The position numbers and the translations under genes are program-made. Shown piece by piece: positions 1 through 8,554 of a DNA stretch of 44,929 nt. How positions within the stretch are numbered: the stretch's first letter is position 1; every line of letters starts with the position of its first letter. Origin of the DNA: Vicingaceae bacterium. GTDB lineage: Bacteria > Bacteroidota > Bacteroidia > Flavobacteriales_E > Vicingaceae. Below the pieces are notes generated by a model. The model had not been told where the DNA came from, made no database searches, and saw only the letters and a program-made list of their open reading frames with translations. The stretch covers positions 1-44,929 of the forward strand of contig JAOKVV010000011.1 of NCBI GenBank assembly GCA_028336925.1, in the 5' to 3' direction.

Positions 1-433
1 CACCTGTTCGTTTTAATAAAATCTCACCTTCACAGATACCTTCAAAAGTATATTCTTTATGATCTAAAATGAGCGATACAACTGTTCTAAAACGCGCTGT
101 TCTATTTGTTGAACCTTCCAAAGCTAAAATTAGTTTATTTATATTATCATTTGCGTCACACGCATCTCCTGCATATCGGGCTGAAAATACCCCGGGTGCT
201 CCATTTAAGGCATCAACTTCAAGCCCCGTATCATCAGCAAAGCAATTCTTATTAGTAACAGAATGAATCGCCCTTACTTTTATAAGAGAATTACCCTCAA
301 GTGTGGGTTCAGTTTCTGCTATCTCTTCAGTAAAACCGATATCCAATAGACTTTTTACATCAAAATCAGTTCCCAGTTGACTCTTTATTTCTTTTGTTTT
401 GTTCGGATTGTGGGTCGCAAAAATGATTTCCAT
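1..433 (-). CDS. rdgB: RdgB/HAM1 non-canonical purine NTP pyrophosphatase (partial, C-terminus off window)
   Basis: This is a house-cleaning nucleotidase that hydrolyses dITP, XTP and ITP to the monophosphate plus pyrophosphate, keeping deaminated purines out of DNA and RNA. Reading the minus strand from the ATG at 433 gives 144 codons open to the window edge. The N-terminus MEIIFATHNPNKTKEI is the family signature (T/SxNxxK nucleotide-binding loop). FADDTGLEVDAL near residues 66-77 carries the conserved Asp pair and is followed by GVFSARYAG. The family is usually about 190-200 aa, so roughly 50 residues lie outside the window. The gene is divergent from pckA, with 349 bp between them. The family assignment is secure; only the truncation by the window edge limits it. 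Confidence 0.93.
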   Translation of the reverse strand, partial: MEIIFATHNPNKTKEIKSQLGTDFDVKSLLDIGFTEEIAETEPTLEGNSLIKVRAIHSVTNKNCFADDTGLEVDALNGAPGVFSARYAGDACDANDNINKLILALEGSTNRTARFRTVVSLILDHKEYTFEGICEGEILLKRTG

Positions 434-782
434 TTATCTAAATATTGCTCGTTGTTTTACTTTTTAATAAAAGGAACCTTATATTTTGCACCCTTATAAT
501 CTACTATTAAATAATACATACCGTTTCGGTAAGTAGCACTATTAATACTAAATCGTTAGAATCCTTTATTCCTTGTTTCTTTATTATTCAAAAGCCAAAA
601 CTAAAGGTTTTAAACAATATAGTCTGTAAAAAATTAAAGCTTAAATGTATATTTTTCTTTTCGTGTTCTAAAAAGTAGAGTTACTTTTGTAAGGTAAATT
701 TTAAAGAAATTAATCTCAGGCAAAACTTAAATTAAAATCAAAATAGGCTGCCTGTTATTGTAGAAATCAAAACAAAAATTTT
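434..782. other. Intergenic region between rdgB and pckA
   Basis: This is a 349-bp AT-rich divergent spacer. I see no ORF with coding character. The only recognisable element is the -7-like box for pckA at 682-689, listed separately. No Shine-Dalgarno sequence precedes either gene. Confidence 0.6.
682..689 (+). promoter_or_regulatory. Candidate pckA promoter -7 box (TACTTTTG)
   Basis: TACTTTTG matches the Bacteroidota -7 consensus TAnnTTTG and lies 93 bp before the pckA start. There is no clean TTG at the expected -33 distance; TTTTCG, ending 18 bases upstream, is the closest. It would give a leader of roughly 85 nt. Confidence 0.5.
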
Positions 783-2396
783 ATGACTGAATTTGGATTA
801 AAAGCCAAAGATGCTTCCATTGCTTCATTGGGATTAGGCAGTGTATCTGCTGCTTTCTGGAACTTAGAACCAGCTCAACTAATTGAAGACACCATTATAA
901 GAGGAGAAGGTGCGCTTTCTTCTACCGGTGCTTTAGCTGTGGACACAGGAGAATTTACAGGTCGATCGCCTAAGGATCGTTTCATTGTAATTGATGAAAT
1001 AACAAAAGATGCTGTTTGGTGGGGTGATATCAACATCAAATTTGATGCTGTTAAGTTTGATAGTTTGTATAATAGAGTTACCGCTTACTTAGCAAACAGA
1101 GAAGTTTATGTTAGAGATGCCTATGCTTGTGCTAGTGATAAATATAAAATGAATTTGCGAGTAGTAACCGAGTTCCCTTGGTCTAACTTATTCGCGAGTA
1201 ACATGTTTTTACGTCCTACTCAGGAAGAAATTATGAATTTCGATCCTGAATGGTCAATTATTTGTGCTCCTGGTTTTATGGCAGATCCAGAAATCGATGG
1301 TACACGTCAGCATAATTTTGCCGTAATGAACTTTAGCAAAAAGATTCTTTTAATAGGTGGAACTGGTTATACCGGTGAAATCAAAAAAGGTGTTTTCTCT
1401 GCGCTGAACTTTATTTTACCGCACCAAAAGAATGTGCTTTCTATGCATTGTTCTGCTAATGTTGGTAAAGATGGCGATACTGCTGTTTTCTTTGGTCTTT
1501 CAGGTACAGGAAAAACAACCCTTTCTTCTGATCCAAACAGACGATTAATTGGTGATGATGAGCATGGTTGGGACGATGACTCTGTTTTCAACTTTGAAGG
1601 TGGATGCTATGCGAAATGCATTGACTTAACAAGAGAGCAAGAGCCTCAGATTTTTGATGCGATTAAATTTGGAGCACTTTTAGAAAATATCAACTTCGAA
1701 GATGGTACTTCAACTGTAGATTTTAAAGACTCTGAGAAAACTGAAAATACGCGAGTTTCTTACCCTATTCATCATATCGACAACATTCAAGAAGATTCAA
1801 AAGGTCCTGCACCTAAGAATATTTTCTTTTTAACATGTGATGCTTATGGTGTTTTACCTCCTATATCTAAGTTAACGCCAGGTCAGGCAATGTACCACTT
1901 CATATCTGGTTACACTGCAAAAGTAGCTGGAACAGAAGCAGGCATTACTGAACCAACTACCGCATTTTCTGCTTGTTTTGGTGCTCCATTTATGCCATTA
2001 CATCCTACCAAGTATGCTGAGATGCTAGGAAATAAGATGCGTGAAAATAATGTAAAAGTATGGTTAATCAACACAGGTTGGTCAGGTGGTTCTTATGGTA
2101 CAGGAAAGCGTCTTAGCCTAAAGTACACTCGAGCAATGATTACTGCCGCACTAGAAGGTCAATTAGCTAATGTAAATTATGAAACACATGAAGTATTCGG
2201 ATTGGCAATGCCAACTGAATGCCCTAATGTTCCTCAAGAAATTTTAAGTCCAAAAAATACTTGGGCTGATAAAGAGGCGTATGATAAAAAAGCCAATATA
2301 TTAGCGGAAGCATTTACTAAAAACTTCACAAAATATGCTGATTACGCAAATGAAGAGATGATGGCAGGTTCGCCAAAGTCGACAGCAAATGTGTAA
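783..2396 (+). CDS. pckA: Phosphoenolpyruvate carboxykinase (ATP)
   Basis: ATP-dependent PEPCK is the cytosolic gluconeogenic enzyme that converts oxaloacetate and ATP to phosphoenolpyruvate, CO2 and ADP. The 537 aa match the usual family length. FTGRSPKDRFIV near residue 59 is the conserved substrate-binding segment. The Walker A P-loop GLSGTGKTT is at residues 238-246, and GDDEHGWDDDSVFNFEGGCY carries the conserved metal and nucleotide contacts. The late NTGWSGGSYGTGKR motif is also typical of the ATP class. The ATG start is preceded by an AT-rich leader with no Shine-Dalgarno. A strong intrinsic terminator follows the stop by about 20 bp, so the gene looks monocistronic. Confidence 0.97.
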   Translation: MTEFGLKAKDASIASLGLGSVSAAFWNLEPAQLIEDTIIRGEGALSSTGALAVDTGEFTGRSPKDRFIVIDEITKDAVWWGDINIKFDAVKFDSLYNRVTAYLANREVYVRDAYACASDKYKMNLRVVTEFPWSNLFASNMFLRPTQEEIMNFDPEWSIICAPGFMADPEIDGTRQHNFAVMNFSKKILLIGGTGYTGEIKKGVFSALNFILPHQKNVLSMHCSANVGKDGDTAVFFGLSGTGKTTLSSDPNRRLIGDDEHGWDDDSVFNFEGGCYAKCIDLTREQEPQIFDAIKFGALLENINFEDGTSTVDFKDSEKTENTRVSYPIHHIDNIQEDSKGPAPKNIFFLTCDAYGVLPPISKLTPGQAMYHFISGYTAKVAGTEAGITEPTTAFSACFGAPFMPLHPTKYAEMLGNKMRENNVKVWLINTGWSGGSYGTGKRLSLKYTRAMITAALEGQLANVNYETHEVFGLAMPTECPNVPQEILSPKNTWADKEAYDKKANILAEAFTKNFTKYADYANEEMMAGSPKSTANV

Positions 2397-2413
2397 GCAG
2401 AATTCTTAATTCT

Positions 2414-2454
2414 AAAAAATAGGGTTGTATCATTTGATACAACCCTATTTTTTT
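2414..2454 (+). terminator. Rho-independent terminator of pckA
   Basis: A perfect inverted repeat (arms 2414-2432 and 2435-2453, core AGGGTTGTATCA / TGATACAACCCT) is flanked by A6 on the left and T7 on the right. Because both flanks are A/T runs it could act in both directions, but only pckA feeds into it. Confidence 0.92.
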
Positions 2455-2886
2455 ACCCAATTGTGCAATATCAAGTTTTATGCTTTAGTGGAAAATAAAA
2501 GTTCACTTAACATTTGATTTTTTTATCAGTTAGATTTAACGGTGTTCGAACAAACAAAAGAACATTTAATAATAACTATTTTTTGGTTTAACTTTTTTAT
2601 AGTGAGAATTTAGTATCAGAAGATACAAGACTACCTGCTAATAATCAAATAGAGTCTTACTCTGTTTTCATTATTATTTGTTTCAATTGCGGAATGACAG
2701 AATAACATATTGCAAAAAATCATCTTCAGTGCAACTGCTTTTATTGTGTTTTTACAACCCCTACATTCTTTTTAAAAAGAATTCTATAAATCTTGCGGCT
2801 TACATTTGGTGTAGTCTAAATTATTTATGCTATATTGATTAGTTGAACTTACATTTACTTAAATTGTTCTTATCTAAAATCTAAAG
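2455..2886. other. Intergenic region upstream of the CIA30 gene
   Basis: This is 432 bp with no supported ORF. It holds an imperfect inverted repeat at about 2639-2676 (AATAATCAAATAGAGT against ACTCTGTTTTCATTATT) without a clear role, and a -7-like box TACATTTG at 2801-2808, about 79 bp before the next gene, with no matching -33 element. Confidence 0.5.
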
Positions 2887-3417
2887 ATGAAATATTTTAC
2901 TTTATTAATCATTTTATTATTTACAATGGGATCTATTGAAATAGTTGACTTTAATAAGAATTCTAATATCGAAAAATGGATAATTATTGACGATGTGGTA
3001 ATGGGAGGAAGATCATCTGGAAGTTTTAGAATAGATCCTGATGGCAATGGCGCTTTTGAAGGTTCGGTTTCCTTAGAAAATAATGGTGGATTTTCATCTG
3101 TTCGTTATCAATTAGGAAAATTACAAATCGATGGTAATACGAGAGTAATTCTGAGAATTAAGGGAGATGGAAAAAGATATCAGTTTAGAATAAAAGCTAA
3201 TTCAAGTGATTCCTTTTCTTACATCTATTCATTTGCAACAACAGGTGAGTGGGAGCAAGTAGAAATTCCGCTTGGTGAAATGTATCCGTCTTTTAGAGGT
3301 CGAAGACTCAGTCAACCTAACTTTTCCAACAATTACATAGAAGAGTTGGCCTTTTTAATAGGGAACAAGAAGGAAGAAACCTTTAAACTATTGATTGATA
3401 AAATAGAATTAAAATAA
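2887..3417 (+). CDS. CIA30-family (NADH:ubiquinone oxidoreductase intermediate-associated protein 30-like) protein
   Basis: The 176-aa protein has a hydrophobic N-terminus (about residues 1-18). Nearly all the rest is one beta-sandwich CIA30 domain. Family hallmarks are a start of the type VDF...W.I.DDVVMGGRSSG (about residues 20-46), GGFSSVRY (about 69-76), LRIKGDGKRYQFRI (about 96-109) and a closing LLIDKIELK strand. In mitochondria CIA30 is a complex I assembly chaperone. Bacterial copies like this are mostly uncharacterised and the fold resembles carbohydrate-binding modules, so a complex I role should not be assumed. It stands alone between two intergenic stretches. Confidence 0.8.
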   Translation: MKYFTLLIILLFTMGSIEIVDFNKNSNIEKWIIIDDVVMGGRSSGSFRIDPDGNGAFEGSVSLENNGGFSSVRYQLGKLQIDGNTRVILRIKGDGKRYQFRIKANSSDSFSYIYSFATTGEWEQVEIPLGEMYPSFRGRRLSQPNFSNNYIEELAFLIGNKKEETFKLLIDKIELK

Positions 3418-3937
3418 TTATAATATCGAGGAAACTATTGTTGGTTATTCCAGATTATGTTTCTGAGTTAAATCAATTCTGATGGATACGCTTTTTAATG
3501 AATATTAAGGAATTATCCGATCTGTAAAAAATAGTAAATGTTACTTTAACTGCATTTGATTTAGAATTATATACGGAGATTATTCAGGTTGTTAATGAAA
3601 TTGAAGAGATAGTCATTGAAAAGAGTGGTGGATTATTTAGTTAGAGTTTGTTTTGCAGTCATATTAAGTTTAAAACCATAAATTTAAGTCCTTAGCTAAC
3701 CTTCAATGGCCAACGTTAGTGGATAGAGGGGATGAATGTTTTATTAGTTCTAAGAGTACAAAAATTAGTGTTGTTGATTACCGATTAGCCCCAATAAAAG
3801 GGTTAATTTTAGCTTTCAATTAAAACAATATGAATCGCATTGGTGTGTTTATTTCTTATGGAGATTCTCCTAGTAAGAATGCTGCGGTAAGATCAGTAGT
3901 TCGGGTAGCAACATATAATGATTTTTTATCGATATAA
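3418..3937 (+). pseudogene. Possible decayed coding remnants between CIA30 gene and priA
   Basis: No intact gene spans these 520 bp, but short open stretches in different plus frames have coding-like composition. One, ending at about 3645, has an amphipathic Glu/Ile-rich stretch (ELYTEIIQVVNEIEEIVIE). Another, around 3674-3825, includes DECFISSKSTKISVVDY. A third, 3831-3938, starts MNRIGVFISYGDS and ends just before priA. They are separated by stops and lack shared starts. I do not recognise a family. Chance open stretches in AT-rich spacer remain possible. Confidence 0.25.
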
Positions 3938-6424
3938 ATGAGCCGAATTACCTATTTTGTGGATGTAGTGTTGCCATTACCAATTCCTAATTTATACAGT
4001 TATCGTGTTCCTAAAGAGTGGAATGATGAATTGGAGGTAGGTAAGCGTGTAATTGTGCAATTTGGAAAGGGCACAAAAATGTACACGGCCATTATTCTGA
4101 AAGTTCATGAAACTGCCCCTGAATATGAGGCTAAATATATTGAGTCTATTTTAGATAATGCTCCCATTGTAAATAAGTACCAACTTAAATTATGGAAGTG
4201 GATAGAGTCTTACTATATGGCTACTCCTGGCGATGTTATGAATGCTGCTTTGCCATCTTCTTTAAAATTAGCAAGTGAAACTAAGATATTGCTTCATGCA
4301 GAATACCGCGACGCTATGGAGGGTCTTTCTGATAACGAATACCTTATTGTAGAGGCGTTGGAAGTTAGGAATGAGCTAAATTTAGCCGAAATGGCTGATA
4401 TATTGGGCATTAAAAGTATTCATCGCCATATCAAACGATTAATTGAAAAGAAGGCAATAGTAGTAGAAGAAGAGTTGAAAAGGCGCTACAAACCCAAAAT
4501 GGAAAGCTACGTTAAGCTATCAACCGAAGCGAATGATGAAGAGCGATTAAAGGAAATATTTGATGAACTTGGAAATGCTCCTAAACAATTGGAGTTGTTG
4601 ATGGGGTTTATTCAACTGAATCAGCGGTATAGTTCAAAGCCAAAAGCAGTAAAAAAGCTAGCACTACAGAAAATGACCAATACCACGGCCTCTGCTGTAA
4701 ACACATTAGTGAAAAAAGGCATTTTTGAGGTTTTTGAGCAAGAAATCAATCGAATTAATATTGATGAGATTGGAAATCAAGATGCATTCAAACTTAATGA
4801 AAATCAATTAGTAGCATATAATTCGATCAAAACTCATTTTGAAGAAGATAAGGTTACTTTGCTTCATGGAGTAACTTCTTCTGGTAAAACAGAAATTTTT
4901 ATTCAATTGATTGAAGAACAACTGGATAAAGGCAAGCAGGTACTATATCTTTTACCAGAAATAGCTCTTACCGCACAGATTGTAGGCCGATTGAGAAAAG
5001 TGTTTGGCGATAAGGTAGGTGTATATCATTCTAAATACAATGAAAATGAACGTGTAGAAGTTTGGAATGAAGTATTGAATTTTACTGCTAATAAAAATGA
5101 TGATCGATTCCAGATTATTTTAGGTGCTCGTTCAGCTTTATTTTTACCTTACAGCAATTTAGGGCTTATTATAGTAGATGAAGAGCATGAGTCTACATTT
5201 AAACAATATGACCCAGCTCCAAGATACCAAGCGAGAGATGCGTCTATTGTTTTGGCAAAGTTACACGACGCTAATGTTCTTTTGGGTTCTGCAACTCCTT
5301 CCATAGAAAGCTATCAGAATGCGAAGGAAGGAAAGTTTGCTTTAGTAGAACTCTTTAAGCGGCATGGGAATGTTCAGATGCCTGAGATTTTATGTGCCGA
5401 TATAAAGGACGCGACTCGTAAAAAGAAAATGAAATCGCTGTTTTCGCCCTTATTGTTTGATGCAATGGAGGAAGCGCTTGAAAATAAAGAACAGATTATA
5501 TTATTCCAAAATAGAAGGGGATATTCACCCATTATGATATGTGAAACCTGCGGACATACTGCAGGTTGTAAAAATTGTGATGTTGGATTGACGTATCATA
5601 AATATAAAAATGTATTGAATTGCCATTATTGTGGATACTATATTCCCATGCCAAATATTTGTCCTGCTTGTGGCGATACGGCGATAAAAGTAAAAGGATT
5701 TGGTACAGAAAAGATAGAGGAGGAGATCGGTATTTTGTTTCCTGATGCAAAAGTAGCTAGAATGGATTTGGATACCACACGGGCTAAAAATGCATATCAT
5801 ACCATTATTAGTCAGTTTGAAAATCATGAAGTTGATATTTTAGTTGGCACACAGATGGTTACTAAGGGGTTAGATTTTAGTAATGTGAGTTTAGTTGGTG
5901 TGCTTAATGCCGATAATATGTTACACTTTCCTGATTTTAGATCCTATGAGCGAAGTTATCAGCTCATGTCTCAAGTAGCAGGAAGAGCAGGTAGAAAAAG
6001 CAAAAGGGGTAAAGTGATTATTCAATCCTATAATCCGGATCATCAAATTATCCGAAATGTGATTGATAATGATTACAATACCATGTTTACAAATGAAATT
6101 ATTGATCGACGAAACTTTAAGTATCCACCATTTTATCGACTCATTCAGGTAACGCTTCGCCACCGAGAGATTGCGGCAGTTAATCGCGCAGCTGATTACT
6201 TGGCAAGAGATATGAAAGCCGTTTTTGGTAATCGAGTATTAGGTCCGGAGTTTCCTGGTATCGCTAAAATTAGAAACAGCTACCATAAAAAGATTATTCT
6301 GAAAATAGAGAAAAAAGCATCCATACAAACTGCAAAAGAACACCTAAGAAACATGTATACTAATGCCGTAAATTTGAAAGAATTTAAGGGGGTTCGGGTA
6401 ATGTTTGATGTTGATCCGTATTGA
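3938..6424 (+). CDS. priA: Primosomal protein N' (replication restart helicase PriA)
   Basis: PriA is the 3'-to-5' superfamily 2 DNA helicase that recognises abandoned replication forks and starts primosome reassembly. The 828 aa show an N-terminal 3'-DNA-end-binding domain (residues 1-105, opening ITYFVDVVLPLPIPNLYSY), a winged-helix segment, Walker A GVTSSGKTE at 311-319, and Walker B/DEEH box at 414-417 (IIVDEEHEST). Eight zinc-ligand cysteines follow: C535, C538, C544, C547, C562, C565, C575 and C578. The late helicase motifs GTQMVTKGLDF and QVAGRAGR are present. The ATG at 3938 begins directly after the stop of the short stretch described just upstream. Length and motif order are complete. 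Confidence 0.97.
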   Translation: MSRITYFVDVVLPLPIPNLYSYRVPKEWNDELEVGKRVIVQFGKGTKMYTAIILKVHETAPEYEAKYIESILDNAPIVNKYQLKLWKWIESYYMATPGDVMNAALPSSLKLASETKILLHAEYRDAMEGLSDNEYLIVEALEVRNELNLAEMADILGIKSIHRHIKRLIEKKAIVVEEELKRRYKPKMESYVKLSTEANDEERLKEIFDELGNAPKQLELLMGFIQLNQRYSSKPKAVKKLALQKMTNTTASAVNTLVKKGIFEVFEQEINRINIDEIGNQDAFKLNENQLVAYNSIKTHFEEDKVTLLHGVTSSGKTEIFIQLIEEQLDKGKQVLYLLPEIALTAQIVGRLRKVFGDKVGVYHSKYNENERVEVWNEVLNFTANKNDDRFQIILGARSALFLPYSNLGLIIVDEEHESTFKQYDPAPRYQARDASIVLAKLHDANVLLGSATPSIESYQNAKEGKFALVELFKRHGNVQMPEILCADIKDATRKKKMKSLFSPLLFDAMEEALENKEQIILFQNRRGYSPIMICETCGHTAGCKNCDVGLTYHKYKNVLNCHYCGYYIPMPNICPACGDTAIKVKGFGTEKIEEEIGILFPDAKVARMDLDTTRAKNAYHTIISQFENHEVDILVGTQMVTKGLDFSNVSLVGVLNADNMLHFPDFRSYERSYQLMSQVAGRAGRKSKRGKVIIQSYNPDHQIIRNVIDNDYNTMFTNEIIDRRNFKYPPFYRLIQVTLRHREIAAVNRAADYLARDMKAVFGNRVLGPEFPGIAKIRNSYHKKIILKIEKKASIQTAKEHLRNMYTNAVNLKEFKGVRVMFDVDPY

Positions 6425-6496
6425 TTATTTAATCACGAATGTAGGATAGTTGTTGGGTGTTTAGTAACTGAGGTTGTATCTTACCCTGATAGGTTG

Positions 6497-7172
6497 TTAG
6501 TTTTCTGTTCCCCATTCGATTAATTCTTTCCGATAATCTATTCCTCTCACGATTTCACCCGTCACTTGTGTCCTTAGATCCTTATAATCACGAGAAATTA
6601 GCCCAACGTCCTTACTGTATTTTTCTTGATCTAACTTTCGTTCAATTAGATTTTGGTCGTCCTGAATAGTTATTGTAACTGTTGCAGGTAAGGATAAATT
6701 ACCTAAGAAAGAAGAAGGATGAATAGAGGTTACTTCAGCCACGATGCTGTCTAAAGTATTTTTTGAATTAATATTCCATGAACTTTCTATTTTTAATGGA
6801 AAAATTAATTTGACAATTGGCTGATTTTCTTCGACTCTAATAAATTGTCCGTTTGTTCTATAGGTTACCCATACATCAGTTATTCGCCAATTGGTAGAAG
6901 GATTATTTCTTCTAAATCGTTCTAATCGGAAACCCTCCTTGCCATCTAATAGGGTGTAAGAAGAGTCGATTACTTCCTTTAGTTGATAACTAAATGTGTC
7001 AACCGTATTTGCAAAGTCATCGTAATGAATGGAATCTATTTGATAAATAGTATAATTTCCGACTTTTAATGGAGCATAATCATACCCAAAAATCTGGAGT
7101 AATTGGCTCGTTGGTTTCTTTACAAGCCACAAGGAAAATTAAGAAAGGAATCAGTCGGAGTACCTTTAACAT
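6497..7172 (-). pseudogene. Frameshifted lipoprotein gene, unknown family (single-base insertion in T5 run)
   Basis: The obvious 211-codon frame starts inside a gene. Upstream, from an ATG at 7172, another frame encodes a lipoprotein signal peptide (MLKVLRLIPFLIFLVACK, lipobox LVAC, Cys17) and stops early. Both frames join smoothly if one T is removed from the T5 run at 7088-7092 (A5 on the plus strand), giving ...EPITPDFGYDYAPLKVGNY... and a protein of about 224 aa. The mature part is beta-rich with no domain I recognise. The SPOR-like gene lies 36 bp upstream on the same strand, so co-transcription is likely. The break is either a real mutation or a homopolymer error in the assembly. Confidence 0.75.
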
Positions 7173-7208
7173 AAACCAAAGTTATTAAAAAGGAATAGTT
7201 AAAGAAAA

Positions 7209-8477
7209 CTACTTCAATTTAAAAAATAGGCTTGGTAAGATAAACTCATTAGCTTGTTTCACTAGAATAAATGAATCTATTTCATCCATTTTTAAGGTAT
7301 TAACTTTTTCTCTTGCTTTATCATAGGTATTAAAACCACTGATGAAATATTTAATTGAACCATTGACTGTATATTTAACCAATCGCTCTTTTATTCCAAG
7401 ATTATTTGCTACTTGCCGCTCAGGAATATCCTCCTTTAATGAAGTTACTTGAACTAGAAAGGTAGTTTTATCAAATTTAGTCCTGTACAATTTTAGTAAT
7501 CGGTTTCTTTCAATTTCTAATTTATCGGCTTCTGATAAAGTTATAGCCTTTTTATTTTCCTTAGCTACCTCTTTGGTTTCTATAGGTAAAGGGTCTTCTT
7601 CTTTTGGGGTAATTAATTTTTCTTCAACTGTATTATTTTGAATAGCTTCTTTAGTTGATTCTTCCTTTTTAATTATTTTTTTGGGTTCAATTACAGCAGC
7701 TAAGATCTGTTCTTGTGATTTTACATTGTCTACAACTTCTTTCTTTGTTGGAGTAGCCTCAGTTTTTTCAATCTTACTTTCAGCAAGATCATTTTTTTGA
7801 GTTTTAGTATCGTTGTTTTTAGTAATGTATTCGTTTTTAATCAATTCATTATATGATAAAAAATTATTTTTATTAACAGTTCCAATCGTAGTAGTTGGAT
7901 TTGACTCAATCTGTTTGCTGTAGATGTTTTTAGGTTTAAAAATAGACTTATTTGTTTCCACTAAAAATTCTTCAATCTCGTTATTAATCGAGGCATTTTC
8001 TACAACTAAATTTTGTTCTCTTTTATTTAATAAAAGGTCAATTTCTGAATCTTTTTTTGTGTTAAAATCAGTTATATCAACGTTTCCATTTGTATTAGTT
8101 TTTACGCTATGGCTATCAAAATAATTGCGGATGTATACATCTTCAATATTAATTCGGTTTGGAATAGACTTTGCAATATCTGTTTTAAGGTTTTTATTTA
8201 TAGACAATTCTCTCCGATCGGCAATTAACTGTTTTATTTCTTGATCTTTAGAGGTAATGATAGCGGCTGATTCATTTGAAACTGAATGCTCTTTAAATTG
8301 ATTGATTGAATTAAAATAATTAACCAAATAAGCATCTTCTATATCGATTCTTTTCGGTAAATAATTACCTATTAATTCTGTATGCTTCTCAATTTGCAAT
8401 AATTCAACATCATTTTGAGCCAAACAAACTTCAGGTATAAGTAAAAATAAAATTGCAATTGTAGTCAAATCTTTCAC
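7209..8477 (-). CDS. Secreted protein with tandem repeats and C-terminal SPOR-like domain
   Basis: I chose the GTG at 8477 (422 aa) rather than the first in-frame ATG at 8519, because that ATG lies inside the hairpin of the preceding terminator. The N-terminus (VKDLTTIAILFLLIPEVCLAQ) is a Sec signal peptide ending in AQ. Next come two tandem repeats of about 65 residues, with matching cores LPKRIDIEDAYLVNYFNS and IPNRINIEDVYIRNYFDS, each followed by a charged helix ending KRE or RRE. A Lys/Glu/Thr-rich low-complexity linker leads to a C-terminal domain (FLVQVTSLKEDIPERQVANN ... IKYFISGFNTYDKAREKVNT). That domain resembles SPOR, which binds denuded septal peptidoglycan. The SPOR call is from pattern only, and the repeats are unfamiliar. 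Confidence 0.65.
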   Translation of the reverse strand: MKDLTTIAILFLLIPEVCLAQNDVELLQIEKHTELIGNYLPKRIDIEDAYLVNYFNSINQFKEHSVSNESAAIITSKDQEIKQLIADRRELSINKNLKTDIAKSIPNRINIEDVYIRNYFDSHSVKTNTNGNVDITDFNTKKDSEIDLLLNKREQNLVVENASINNEIEEFLVETNKSIFKPKNIYSKQIESNPTTTIGTVNKNNFLSYNELIKNEYITKNNDTKTQKNDLAESKIEKTEATPTKKEVVDNVKSQEQILAAVIEPKKIIKKEESTKEAIQNNTVEEKLITPKEEDPLPIETKEVAKENKKAITLSEADKLEIERNRLLKLYRTKFDKTTFLVQVTSLKEDIPERQVANNLGIKERLVKYTVNGSIKYFISGFNTYDKAREKVNTLKMDEIDSFILVKQANEFILPSLFFKLK

Positions 8478-8483
8478 GAGCGT

Positions 8484-8519
8484 AAAAATAAAAAGTGTGA
8501 GGCATAGTATGCCCCACAC
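8484..8519 (-). terminator. Rho-independent terminator, minus strand
   Basis: Read on the minus strand, GTGTGGGGCAT-ACT-ATGCCTCACAC (8519-8495) forms an 11-bp stem with one G-T wobble, followed by TTTTTATTTTT (8494-8484). It sits just after the frameshifted lipoprotein gene, and separates it from the SPOR-like gene downstream. Confidence 0.85.
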
Positions 8520-8554
8520 CTAATTAATAGTGAATAAGGTATGATGTCATACAC

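Noticed and set aside
69-266. 65-codon plus-strand ORF at the window start
   Set aside because: It is an antisense shadow of the partial rdgB gene, whose minus-strand translation shows clear family motifs throughout.
2639-2676. Imperfect inverted repeat in the pckA-CIA30 spacer
   Set aside because: The stem is interrupted, lies far from either gene end and has no clear U-tract, so I cannot assign it a function.
6425-6496. Short palindrome TGATTATTTAATCA after priA as a terminator
   Set aside because: The stem is only six A/T-rich pairs and no T-run follows.
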